NCBI GenBank assembly: GCA_003497625.1
Contig: DNNO01000042.1
Location: 1-45,743 of the forward strand
From: Flavobacterium sp.
Lineage (GTDB): Bacteria; Bacteroidota; Bacteroidia; Flavobacteriales; Flavobacteriaceae
Direction: 5' to 3'
Length of the DNA stretch: 45,743 nt
The notes under the pieces are model-generated. The model saw only the letters and a program-made list of their open reading frames with translations. It did not search any database and was not told the origin of the DNA. Shown here piece after piece: positions 15,921-23,650 of this stretch (positions within the stretch are counted from its first letter, which is position 1; each line of letters starts with the position of its first letter). The translations under genes were made by a program, and so were the position numbers.

Positions 15921-15930
15921 AAATTAGTTT

Positions 15931-15944
15931 CTGTAAATTTACAG
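15931..15944. promoter_or_regulatory. Perfect 14-base palindrome upstream of a GT4 gene
   Basis: CTGTAAATTTACAG lies 10 bases upstream of the minus-strand start at 15920 in the spacer between divergent genes. It could be a dimeric-regulator site or a chance AT palindrome. No T-run follows, so it is not a terminator. Confidence 0.35.
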
Positions 15945-16072
15945 TATTAAATTTGAATTAAAAGCTGTTAACTAGATTCACACAAATATTGAAAAAAATC
16001 ATTATAAATTAAAATTTATTTAAAAGCCACTATTTTTTTGTTCTTTTGCAGATAAAATTAAATGAATTAAGT

Positions 16073-17092
16073 ATGAAAGAAGCTTTATTAAAATATGATT
16101 TCACAGATAATGGATTAAATATTGGCGATTACATTCAAAGTTTAGCCGCTAAACAATTTTTAAACAACCAAGATCCTATTTTAATTAGTAGAGAAGCTTT
16201 AAACGAGTACGATGGTGAACAAGTAAAATTAATTATGAATGGTTGGTTTTTAATGAATGGAGAAAATTTCCCTCCTTCAGAAAATATAACACCTTTATTA
16301 GTTTCACATCACATCAATACTTCTGTTCATTCTCATTTTAGAAAAGAAGAAGTTGTTAATTTTTACAAAAAAAACGAACCTGTTGGATGTAGAGACTACT
16401 TTACTTTAGATTTTTTAGAAAGTTTAGGAGTAAAATGTTATTACACAGGTTGTCTTACCTTAACATTATCTGAAAAATATAGTTCTAACAAAAAAAATGA
16501 TACCATTTACTTTGTTGACCCAAGATATAAAAAAGCAAGAGGTTTAGCTGATCAATTAACTCGACTTTTTTTGTTAGTAACAAAATTTAATACAATAAGT
16601 ACAATTCGATCTAGATATATTAGATCAAACAATAAAAAAAGTTGGAGAAAAACTTTAGATTTTTACCGTTCATTTTCACAAATATTTGATGATGAAGTTT
16701 TAAAAAAAGCTATCTATGTAAAACACTACATGCCTGCTAATAAATTTAATAATGATGCCGAAATATTTGCTTATGGCGAAGAGTTATTAAGAAAATACGC
16801 TTCAGCAAAATATGTAGTTACATCTAGAATTCACTGTGCTTTACCAAGTTTATCTCTAGGAACTCCTACATTATATATAGACATTCCAAACGACCATAAT
16901 GTAAGTTCGTGTAGATTAAATGGCATTAAAGAATTTTTCCACATTATCCACACAAACGGAACTAAATTGACTTGTGATTTATTAAAAAATGGCGAAAAAT
17001 TCAATTTAAAATCATCTTTCACAAATAAAGAAGATTTCATTGTTGTGAAAGAAAAAATCAAAAAAACAGTAATTGATTTTATAAAAAAATAA
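16073..17092 (+). CDS. Polysaccharide pyruvyl transferase family protein
   Basis: A 339-residue member of the polysaccharide pyruvyl transferase family (CsaB/WcaK fold). The N-terminus MKEALLKYDFTDNGLNIGDYIQSLAAKQFL has the N-x-GDxIQ motif, followed by NEPVGCRDYFTLDFLESLGVKCYYTGCLTLTL, and YVVTSRIHCALPSLSLGTPTLYIDIPND, the SRIH-ALP-LSLGTP signature that binds the pyruvate donor side. Such enzymes transfer pyruvate from phosphoenolpyruvate to a sugar as a ketal, adding negative charge to surface glycans. The open frame begins at a TTG (16046), but this is the TTG of a TTCTTTTG -7-like box, so I use ATG 16073. It is followed 10 bases later by the threonylcarbamoyl-AMP synthase gene. It is probably the last gene of the glycan cluster. 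Confidence 0.85.
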   Translation: MKEALLKYDFTDNGLNIGDYIQSLAAKQFLNNQDPILISREALNEYDGEQVKLIMNGWFLMNGENFPPSENITPLLVSHHINTSVHSHFRKEEVVNFYKKNEPVGCRDYFTLDFLESLGVKCYYTGCLTLTLSEKYSSNKKNDTIYFVDPRYKKARGLADQLTRLFLLVTKFNTISTIRSRYIRSNNKKSWRKTLDFYRSFSQIFDDEVLKKAIYVKHYMPANKFNNDAEIFAYGEELLRKYASAKYVVTSRIHCALPSLSLGTPTLYIDIPNDHNVSSCRLNGIKEFFHIIHTNGTKLTCDLLKNGEKFNLKSSFTNKEDFIVVKEKIKKTVIDFIKK

Positions 17093-17102
17093 AGATTTAC
17101 TA

Positions 17103-17669
17103 ATGAATATATCTGAAGAAGTACACAACGCATACGAAGTCATCAAAAATGGAGGCATTATTTTGTATCCAACCGATACCGTTTGGGGAATTGGATGTGA
17201 TGCTACTAATGAAGAAGCGGTAAAAAAAATCTATGCTTTAAAACAACGTGAAGAAACCAAAAGCATGATTGTTTTAATGAATGGCGAACGCATGATGTAC
17301 AACGTTTTCAAAGAAATTCCTGAAGTGGCTTGGCAAATTTTAGATTTATCAGAAAAACCAACGACTTTAATTTTAGATAATCCTCGAAATGTTGCAAAAA
17401 ATATCGTAGCAGAAGACAATACTTTAGGTGTTCGAATTGTTACTGAACCTTTCTGCTTTAAATTAATGGAACGCATGAAAAAACCATTGGTTTCAACTTC
17501 CGCAAATATATCGGGAATGTTTACACCAAAAACTTTCAAAGAAATTAGTCCCGAAATTATAAAAGGTGTGGACTATGTAGTAAATTTGCACCACGATAAA
17601 GTTTGCAAAAATCCTTCTACGATTATTAAATTAGGTTTAGATCATCAAGTAAAAGTGATTCGCAAGTAA
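17103..17669 (+). CDS. L-threonylcarbamoyladenylate synthase (Sua5/YrdC family)
   Basis: This 188-residue enzyme makes threonylcarbamoyl-AMP from threonine, bicarbonate and ATP, the first step of the t6A modification at position 37 of ANN-decoding tRNAs. Motifs are IILYPTDTVWGIGCDAT, the KKIYALKQREETKSMIVLM substrate loop, LSEKPTTLIL, GVRIV and LVSTSANISG, all standard for TsaC/Sua5. It lacks the C-terminal Sua5 domain and so is the short YrdC/TsaC form. Start ATG 17103, 10 bases after the pyruvyltransferase stop; it may be read from that upstream gene. The tRNA-related cca gene follows, but repeat DNA lies between them. Confidence 0.94.
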   Translation: MNISEEVHNAYEVIKNGGIILYPTDTVWGIGCDATNEEAVKKIYALKQREETKSMIVLMNGERMMYNVFKEIPEVAWQILDLSEKPTTLILDNPRNVAKNIVAEDNTLGVRIVTEPFCFKLMERMKKPLVSTSANISGMFTPKTFKEISPEIIKGVDYVVNLHHDKVCKNPSTIIKLGLDHQVKVIRK

Positions 17670-17710
17670 TTTTGTTTTAAGCACAAAGTATTCAACAACT
17701 TGAAACTTTG

Positions 17711-17732
17711 AACTTGAAACTTGAAACAAAAA
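17711..17732 (+). repeat. Leader repeat shared with mazG
   Basis: AACTTGAAACTTGAAAC plus five A, identical over 22 bases to the minus-strand copy at 1740-1761 upstream of mazG. A looser copy (CAACTTGAAACTTTG) precedes it. It ends two bases before the cca ATG. Confidence 0.7.
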
Positions 17733-17734
17733 GC

Positions 17735-19150
17735 ATGAATTACAAACAACATTTAGAACATAACATTTTCAAAATCATTTCACAAGCAGCTCAAGAACTC
17801 AACTTGGAATGCTATGTAATTGGTGGTTTTGTTCGCGATATATTACTCAACAGAGACCACAAAAAAGACATCGATATCGTTGCTGTTGGTAGCGGAATTG
17901 AATTAGCCTTAAAAGTTTCTGAATTGATTCATTTTCATCCAAAAGTGCAAGTTTTTAAAAACTATGGTACAGCGATGTTGCGTTATGATGATATCGATGT
18001 GGAGTTTGTTGGTGCTCGAAAAGAATCATACACTCACGATAGCCGAAATCCTTTAGTGGAAAATGGAACTTTAAAAGACGACCAAGAAAGAAGAGATTTT
18101 ACGATAAATGCATTAGCTTTTTCATTAAACGCTGAAAACTTTGGTGATTTAGTTGATCCATTTAATGGTGTGGAAGATTTGAAAAACAAAATCATCAAAA
18201 CACCTTTAAATCCAGACATTACCTATTCCGACGATCCGTTACGCATGATGCGTGCGATTCGTTTTGCTACGCAATTGAATTTTGAAATAGAATCAGAATC
18301 ATTAGAAGCGATTTCTAGAAATAAAGACAGAATCAATATTATTTCAGGCGAACGCATTGTTGATGAATTGCATAAAATTTTAGCTTCTGAAAAACCTTCG
18401 ATTGGATTTTTGCACTTGTATAAAACCGGTTTATTAGACATTATTTTACCAGAACTTACGGCGTTAAACAATGTCGAAGAAGTGGAAGGTCATACACACA
18501 AAAACAATTTTTATCACACGCTAGAAGTAGTTGATAATATTTGTCCGAATACCGATGATGTATGGTTACGCTGGTCGGCATTATTACACGATATAGGCAA
18601 AGCTCCAACCAAAAGATTCAACAAAAAACAAGGTTGGACGTTTCACGGACACGAATTTTTAGGTGGAAAAATGGTCAAAAAAATATTTGAGCGTTTGCAC
18701 ATGCCTTTGAATCACAAGATGAAGTTCGTGCAAAAAATGGTGATGATGAGTTCACGCCCAATTGTGATTGCAGAAGATATTGTTACGGATAGTGCAGTTC
18801 GTCGCTTGGTTTTTGATGCAGGTGAAGATATTGATAGTTTAATGACGTTGTGCAAAGCGGATATCACCACAAAAAATCCAAAAAAATTTCAGAAATACCA
18901 TAAGAACTTCGACATCGTAAAAGAAAAGATTGTAGAAGTGGAAGAAAAAGACCGCGTTCGTGTTTTTCAACCACCTATTTCGGGCGAAGAAATTATGGAG
19001 TTATTCGGATTAAAACCTTGTAGAGAAATTGGAATTCTAAAAGAAGCGGTTAAAGAAGCGATTTTAGAAGGCGAAATCCCAAATGAATATGAAGCTGCTA
19101 AAGATTTTATCCTAAACAAAGCTTCAAAAATGGGATTGAAAAAAGTATAA
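17735..19150 (+). CDS. cca: CCA-adding tRNA nucleotidyltransferase with HD domain
   Basis: A 471-residue class II nucleotidyltransferase that adds or repairs the CCA end of tRNAs. Motifs: CYVIGGFVRDILLNR, then the metal-binding DIDIVAVGSG (Asp pair), VEFVGARKESY, DDQERRDFTINALAF, DDPLRMMRAIRFA, ISGERIVDELHKIL. It also has an HD phosphohydrolase domain (HTHKNNFYHTLEVV, LLHDIGKAPTKRF, HGHEFLGG). The HD-bearing layout is common in Bacteroidetes. The tRNA fragment at the right edge of this window does not encode CCA, so such an enzyme is needed. The frame extends nine codons to a TTG at 17708 through a repeat; ATG 17735 (MNYKQHLEHNIF) is the credible start. A terminator-like hairpin follows and overlaps the promoter of the next gene. 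Confidence 0.95.
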   Translation: MNYKQHLEHNIFKIISQAAQELNLECYVIGGFVRDILLNRDHKKDIDIVAVGSGIELALKVSELIHFHPKVQVFKNYGTAMLRYDDIDVEFVGARKESYTHDSRNPLVENGTLKDDQERRDFTINALAFSLNAENFGDLVDPFNGVEDLKNKIIKTPLNPDITYSDDPLRMMRAIRFATQLNFEIESESLEAISRNKDRINIISGERIVDELHKILASEKPSIGFLHLYKTGLLDIILPELTALNNVEEVEGHTHKNNFYHTLEVVDNICPNTDDVWLRWSALLHDIGKAPTKRFNKKQGWTFHGHEFLGGKMVKKIFERLHMPLNHKMKFVQKMVMMSSRPIVIAEDIVTDSAVRRLVFDAGEDIDSLMTLCKADITTKNPKKFQKYHKNFDIVKEKIVEVEEKDRVRVFQPPISGEEIMELFGLKPCREIGILKEAVKEAILEGEIPNEYEAAKDFILNKASKMGLKKV

Positions 19151-19165
19151 AAATTATAATCTGTT

Positions 19166-19210
19166 AAAGCACTTTTCAAATAAGCATTGCGTAAATTTGG
19201 GGTGCTTTTT
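19166..19210 (+). terminator. Terminator-like hairpin after cca, overlapping the next promoter
   Basis: AAAGCAC (19166-19172) pairs with GTGCTTT (19202-19208) and CAAAT (19177-19181) with ATTTG (19195-19199), with T-G pairs between and a run of five T at the end. The 3' arm contains the -7 box TAAATTTG of the heme A synthase gene. Confidence 0.5.
19192..19199 (+). promoter_or_regulatory. Putative -7 box for the heme A synthase gene
   Basis: TAAATTTG matches TAnnTTTG, 24 bases before the ATG at 19224. The TTG inside it is the upstream end of the long open frame and therefore not a start codon. No clear TTG lies 19 bases upstream. Confidence 0.5.
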
Positions 19211-19223
19211 GAATATCAAAAAA

Positions 19224-20243
19224 ATGAAAACAAATAAATCGGTTATTTACTGGCTACTTTCGGGATGTGTTTTGTTATTTATTATGGTAACTGTTGGTGG
19301 AATTACTCGTCTTACCAACTCAGGCTTATCCATGACCGATTGGCACTTAATCAACGACACCTTCCCTCCTATGTCGGAAGAAAAATGGGTAGAAGCTTTT
19401 GAAGAATACAAGAAATTTCCAGAATATCAAAAAGTAAATCAGTACAAAGATTTTCAATTAGACGATTACAAATTCATCTTCTTTTGGGAATGGTTTCACC
19501 GTTTTATTGGTCGTATTATTGGTGTTGTTTTCATTATTCCGTTCGTTTATTTCCTAATCAAAAAACAATTAGATAACGAAACAATAAAAAAATGTTTCAT
19601 TCTATTAGGAATGGGTGCTTTTCAAGGATTCTTAGGTTGGTTTATGGTAGCTAGTGGATTAAAAGACATGCCTGATGTGAGCCACTTCAGATTAGCGATT
19701 CACCTAACATTTGCTTTTATTACGTTTGCTTACACACTTTGGGTAGCTTTAGATTTAATTTATCCAGAACGAAAATTACCAGTTTTAGAATTACGAAAAA
19801 TTGCTCGTATTGCTTTGGTAATTCTAATCATTCAAATTATTTACGGAGGTTTTGTTGCAGGTTTAAATGCAGGATTAATTCACAATCATTGGCCTTTAAT
19901 GAGCGATGGACAATTTTTCCATGAAAGCATTCAACTAGAACAATCGAATTTACTTTTAGCATTTACAGAAGGAAAAAGCGGTGTACAATTCATTCACCGA
20001 ACATTTGCTTATGTAGTTGTATTTTCAATTATTTATTTATTCATAAAAAGTAGAAAATTTGTATTAGACAAAACGCAAGATAACGGAGTTAAAACGTTAT
20101 TGGTTTTTGTTTTCATTCAGTTTTTATTAGGGATTTTTACCTTGCTATTCCATGTGCCGCTTTGGTTAGGATTAGCACATCAAATTATGGCTTTCTTTTT
20201 ATTAACAGCCATGACGTTTACATTGCATAGATTCACAAAATAA
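19224..20243 (+). CDS. ctaA: Heme A synthase (COX15/CtaA family)
   Basis: This 339-residue inner-membrane enzyme converts heme O to heme A for aa3-type cytochrome oxidase. It has about eight transmembrane segments in two four-helix halves, each with conserved histidines that bind heme: WEWFHRFIGR and RLAIHLTFAF in the first half, FIHRTFAYVVV and LAHQIMAFFL in the second. Other family marks are VGGITRLTNSGLSMTDW near the N-terminus and YGGFVAGLNAG in the middle. It is the long eukaryote-like (COX15) type with the periplasmic loop INDTFPPMSEEKW. Start ATG 19224 (MKTNKSVIYW) chosen over the TTG at 19197, which is in the -7 box. It is separated by 43 bases from the following phospholipid gene. 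Other terminal-oxidase genes are not in the window. Confidence 0.94.
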   Translation: MKTNKSVIYWLLSGCVLLFIMVTVGGITRLTNSGLSMTDWHLINDTFPPMSEEKWVEAFEEYKKFPEYQKVNQYKDFQLDDYKFIFFWEWFHRFIGRIIGVVFIIPFVYFLIKKQLDNETIKKCFILLGMGAFQGFLGWFMVASGLKDMPDVSHFRLAIHLTFAFITFAYTLWVALDLIYPERKLPVLELRKIARIALVILIIQIIYGGFVAGLNAGLIHNHWPLMSDGQFFHESIQLEQSNLLLAFTEGKSGVQFIHRTFAYVVVFSIIYLFIKSRKFVLDKTQDNGVKTLLVFVFIQFLLGIFTLLFHVPLWLGLAHQIMAFFLLTAMTFTLHRFTK

Positions 20244-20286
20244 GGTTACCGACTATATTGTCACAGTTCTTTGTTATTAACTTTAA

Positions 20287-21057
20287 ATGTCAAAATTAAA
20301 TGCTTCAGATAAATTTTTAGATTTGTCTGACTATGGAAGATCTTTTGGAAGATTTTTCGCTCTTCAATTAAAAGAAACACGATTTACAGCTATTCATGTT
20401 ACGCTTTTATTTGGAATTTCTGGCTTAATTGCAATCTATTGTATTTTAAATCAATACTATTTAGCCGCTGCTTTTTTCATCATCTTAAAATCTGGTATTG
20501 ATGCCGCAGATGGTGAATTAGCTCGATTGAAAAACACACCTTCTTATGTGGGAAGATATTTAGATAGTGTATTTGATATTGTCTTGAACTTTCTTTTTCT
20601 GATGTCAATTTGCTATGTTTCTAAAACTTCAATTTGGGTCGCATTATTGGCTTTTATTGGCATTCAATTACAAGGAACACTTTACAATTATTACTATGTA
20701 ATTTTAAGAAATAAGTCTGTTGGAGGAGATGCAACGAGTAAAATTTTCGAATACAAAACACCAAAAGCTTTACCAGGTGAAACACAACAAGCAGTAAATG
20801 TTTTATTTGGAATCTACACTTTAGTATATAGTATATTCGATAAAATTATTCACTTTTTAGATGCTGATGCTTACAAAGTAAAAACATTTCCTAATTGGTT
20901 TATGACTTCTCTTTCGCTTTACGGATTAGGCTTTCAATTATTAATAATTGCGTTCATGTTACCTTTAGGATGGATTGAATTCATCGCTCCATTCTTTATT
21001 ACTTATTCTTTATTGATTTTTGTTCTTATAGGAATTAGAAAAACGTGGATACACTAA
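20287..21057 (+). CDS. CDP-alcohol phosphatidyltransferase family protein
   Basis: A 256-residue inner-membrane enzyme with about six transmembrane segments. It carries the complete CDP-alcohol phosphotransferase signature D-G-x2-A-R-x8-G-x3-D-x3-D as DGELARLKNTPSYVGRYLDS followed by VFD (near residues 79-101), which binds two metal ions and the CDP-lipid or CDP-alcohol. Members make phosphatidylglycerophosphate, phosphatidylserine, phosphatidylinositol and related lipids; which one cannot be decided here. It may be co-transcribed with heme A synthase (43-base gap) and ends at a bidirectional terminator shared with the converging thioredoxin genes. Confidence 0.87.
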   Translation: MSKLNASDKFLDLSDYGRSFGRFFALQLKETRFTAIHVTLLFGISGLIAIYCILNQYYLAAAFFIILKSGIDAADGELARLKNTPSYVGRYLDSVFDIVLNFLFLMSICYVSKTSIWVALLAFIGIQLQGTLYNYYYVILRNKSVGGDATSKIFEYKTPKALPGETQQAVNVLFGIYTLVYSIFDKIIHFLDADAYKVKTFPNWFMTSLSLYGLGFQLLIIAFMLPLGWIEFIAPFFITYSLLIFVLIGIRKTWIH

Positions 21058-21069
21058 TTCTAAAAACAA

Positions 21070-21097
21070 AAAGAGTGAAATATTACATTTCACTCTT
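21070..21097. terminator. Bidirectional terminator between converging genes
   Basis: A 10-12 base stem AAAGAGTGAAAT / ATTTCACTCTTT around a 4-base loop, T-rich on the minus strand (TTTTTGTTTTT) and weaker on the plus strand. It serves the minus-strand gene at 21118 and probably the plus-strand gene ending at 21057. Confidence 0.8.
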
Positions 21098-21117
21098 TCT
21101 AATAATATATCTGGAAT

Positions 21118-21711
21118 TTATTTTTTCACTTTAATAGAACAACCAATTGCTTTTGTAGTATTTGGTGTTGGCTCTTGCCCTTTTTCCAAAGCTGCAATAG
21201 CATTTTCTAAATATTTTTCTTTTACCTGAGACGCATCTTCCACATTATCGTCGATAGCGCCTATATATTTCACAACTAAATTCTTATCTAATAAAAATAC
21301 GTGAGGTGTTTTTGTTGCTCCATATTGCGGATAAATTTTCTGACCTTCATCAAACAAGTATGGGAATGTAAATTTCTTTTCTTTCGCTCTCTTTTGCATC
21401 AATTCAAAACTATCGTCAGGTTGCGCTGCAGGGTCATTTGGATTAATCGCTAACAAAATATACCCTTTTGATTTGTATTTCTTAGCTAAATCAATAATTC
21501 TGTCTTCATACTTTACTGCAAACGGACAATGATTACACGTAAAAACAACGATAAAACCTTTCGCATCTTTATAATCAGCCATGCTGTACATTTTATTGTC
21601 AACCGATTTTAATTTGAAATCGGTAGCCTTATCTCCTACTTTATATCCTGTAGGATTCGTAAAGCTCATTAAAACGCCCATTAGTAAGGCAAAAAATCCA
21701 ATTCTTTTCAT
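21118..21711 (-). CDS. Exported thioredoxin-fold (peroxiredoxin-like) protein
   Basis: A 197-residue secreted or periplasmic protein with a short signal peptide (MKRIGFFALLMGVLMSFT) and an AhpC/TSA-type thioredoxin fold: GDKATDFKLKSVDNKMYSM, VVFTCNHCPFAVKYEDRI with a CNHC redox pair, NDPAAQPDDSFELMQKRAKEKKFTFPYLFD, and the cis-proline region TKTPHVFLLDKN. This NHCP-type subgroup of thioredoxin-like proteins is common in Bacteroidetes and Planctomycetes, but its substrate is not known. It lies four bases downstream of a TlpA-like gene on the same strand; the two form an operon likely concerned with thiol redox in the envelope. Confidence 0.87.
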   Translation of the reverse strand: MKRIGFFALLMGVLMSFTNPTGYKVGDKATDFKLKSVDNKMYSMADYKDAKGFIVVFTCNHCPFAVKYEDRIIDLAKKYKSKGYILLAINPNDPAAQPDDSFELMQKRAKEKKFTFPYLFDEGQKIYPQYGATKTPHVFLLDKNLVVKYIGAIDDNVEDASQVKEKYLENAIAALEKGQEPTPNTTKAIGCSIKVKK

Positions 21712-21715
21712 AGTA

Positions 21716-22204
21716 TTAATTTAATTTGGTTAGTGATTCATTTACAAACTGATTTAATTCTTCAAACGAGGCAAATTCTTGTTCTACAAAAATACCTTTA
21801 TTTCCATTTATAATCCAAGTAGCCGGAATAGAACCTGACCAATTTTCATCGACTTTTGAAATCCAATTGTTGAATTTTTTATCGGCCATGTAAGTGGTTA
21901 CAAAAGTGTAATTCTTCTTTTTTAAAAAAGGTTTCAATTTACTTTCAACTTGTTTATCGAAATCTAAACTTACGGTTACAACTTTTATATTTGGATTTTC
22001 TTGATGTAATTTTTGAAAATATGGTAATTCTTTCACACATGGTGCGCACCAGGTGGCCCAAAAGTTAACTACCAGAGGTTTTTCCGAATTTTTCTGAATA
22101 TAAGCATTCAATTCGTCAAAGTTTTGAAACGTAATTAAGTCTTGAGCTTTCGCAGAAAAACTCAAAAAGAAAACCGAAAGCACTATTAAACGAAAATATC
22201 TCAT
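21716..22204 (-). CDS. TlpA-like thiol-disulfide oxidoreductase
   Basis: A 162-residue protein with a cleavable signal peptide (MRYFRLIVLSVFFLSFSAKA) and a TlpA/ResA-type thioredoxin domain: VVNFWATWCAPCVKELPYFQKL with the WCAPC redox site, VTVSLDFDK, and SIPATWIINGNKGIFVEQE with the cis-proline. Such proteins reduce disulfides outside the cytoplasm, for example in cytochrome c maturation; the specific target is unknown. It precedes another thioredoxin-fold gene with a four-base gap. Heme A synthase is near but on the other strand. Start ATG 22204 is clear. Confidence 0.9.
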   Translation of the reverse strand: MRYFRLIVLSVFFLSFSAKAQDLITFQNFDELNAYIQKNSEKPLVVNFWATWCAPCVKELPYFQKLHQENPNIKVVTVSLDFDKQVESKLKPFLKKKNYTFVTTYMADKKFNNWISKVDENWSGSIPATWIINGNKGIFVEQEFASFEELNQFVNESLTKLN

Positions 22205-22363
22205 CTACTTTTTTATCAAAAATAGTGAGATATTCATTTTGTTTATTGTTAATTAACAATTCTTTATCAACCTAATTAAAGACAAATTCAATTAATTCTA
22301 ATTTATTTAGAATGTAACATTTTAGCAATTCAATCGTTTTATTATTGAACCAAATGGAATTGT

Positions 22364-23650
22364 ATGAAAAGTATTAAAATCGTTTTTGCCCTTTTATTTC
22401 TTTTATCGATAAATATTGCAAATCCATGTAGTATGTACAAAGTGACCAAAAATGGAAAAACCATGGTGGGTTGTAATGAAGATGCTTGGAGAACAACTCC
22501 TCATATTTGGTTTGAAATCGGCAAAAATAAAGTCTCTTTTGGGGCTGCTTTTACGGGTTCTCGATTTGATGGAAAAAATGGTTATGCACCACAATCTGGA
22601 ATGAATGAGCACGGATTGATATTTTCAAGGTTAGCATCATATCATCCTGAAAGCGAAAATTTTAATTTCAAAAACCGTCTAAAAATAACCAATCCAACCC
22701 AATATCTAAAAGATATTCTTCACACTTGCAAAACAGTTGAAGAAGTAAAAAAATATATTGAAAAATACGATCACAGTTATTTTATAGAAGATGTTTTTAT
22801 TTACGTTGATAAATCCGGGAAATATATTGTGGTAGAACCTTACAAAATTATTTCGGGAAATGATGCAAGTTATGTTTTATCAAATTTTTGTCCATCAATA
22901 ACATCTAAGGAAGATGCTTCTAAATTAGAACGTTATCAAAATGGTGTTTTATTTTTAAATAACAAATTGGAAACCGATTTAGAATTTTGCCGAAAATTAT
23001 CCGATACTATGCATGTTTGTAGAGAAAAAATTGGTGATGGAACGCTATTGACATCGATTTGGGATAATACTAACGGAACTGTGAATTTATACTTCTATCA
23101 TAAATATGATAAAACCATCCAATTCAATATAAAAGAAGAACTTGCTAAAGGAAATCACATCCTAAAAATAGATTCATTATTTCCGAAAAATACTGAATTT
23201 GAGAAACTAGCTTCGTATCAAATACCTCATAACAATGATACTTTACGATTTTTTCTTGTACTCTGCGGATTATTCTTTGCAATGAGTTCAATTTACTTTT
23301 TAGTGAATTACATAAAAAACAGAAAAACCGATAAGTTCAACAGTATCAAATTACTTTTAATTCCGTTTGGACTCATTTTATTTTATTACATGTATGTTTT
23401 AAATACGACTGTAAATATTTTCTATTTTGATTCTCCTTATAAAAGTTCATATAACTCACTTATAAACTTGACTTCTTATTTACCCTATTTACTTTTAGTA
23501 ATTATCATTCCACTAATTCGATTCAATTTAAAACTGATCAAAGAAAAACTTTGGAATACTTTTGCATTAGTTACAATAAATTTAAACAGTTTATTGTATC
23601 TAATTTTAATTGGATTTTTTGTTTACTGGAGATTTTATTTTAATTTTTAG
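22364..23650 (+). CDS. Ntn-hydrolase (choloylglycine/C45-like) with C-terminal membrane domain
   Basis: A 428-residue protein in two parts. After a signal-like N-terminus (KIVFALLFLLSINIA) comes NPCSMYKVTKNGKTMVGCNEDAW, typical of N-terminal-nucleophile hydrolases of the choloylglycine hydrolase/acyl-transferase type. Cys22 is the likely nucleophile, exposed by cleavage, and GCNEDAW lies in the second conserved strand. SGMNEHGLIFSRLA follows. Such enzymes cut linear amide bonds (bile salts, penicillin, acyl-homoserine lactones, N-acyl amides). Residues from about 293 on contain four hydrophobic segments (for example FFLVLCGLFFAMSSIYFLV and YLPYLLLVIIIPLIRF), which would hold the enzyme in the inner membrane facing the periplasm. 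The substrate is unknown. Its stop codon abuts the stop of the converging LytTR gene with no spacer. Confidence 0.75.
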   Translation: MKSIKIVFALLFLLSINIANPCSMYKVTKNGKTMVGCNEDAWRTTPHIWFEIGKNKVSFGAAFTGSRFDGKNGYAPQSGMNEHGLIFSRLASYHPESENFNFKNRLKITNPTQYLKDILHTCKTVEEVKKYIEKYDHSYFIEDVFIYVDKSGKYIVVEPYKIISGNDASYVLSNFCPSITSKEDASKLERYQNGVLFLNNKLETDLEFCRKLSDTMHVCREKIGDGTLLTSIWDNTNGTVNLYFYHKYDKTIQFNIKEELAKGNHILKIDSLFPKNTEFEKLASYQIPHNNDTLRFFLVLCGLFFAMSSIYFLVNYIKNRKTDKFNSIKLLLIPFGLILFYYMYVLNTTVNIFYFDSPYKSSYNSLINLTSYLPYLLLVIIIPLIRFNLKLIKEKLWNTFALVTINLNSLLYLILIGFFVYWRFYFNF

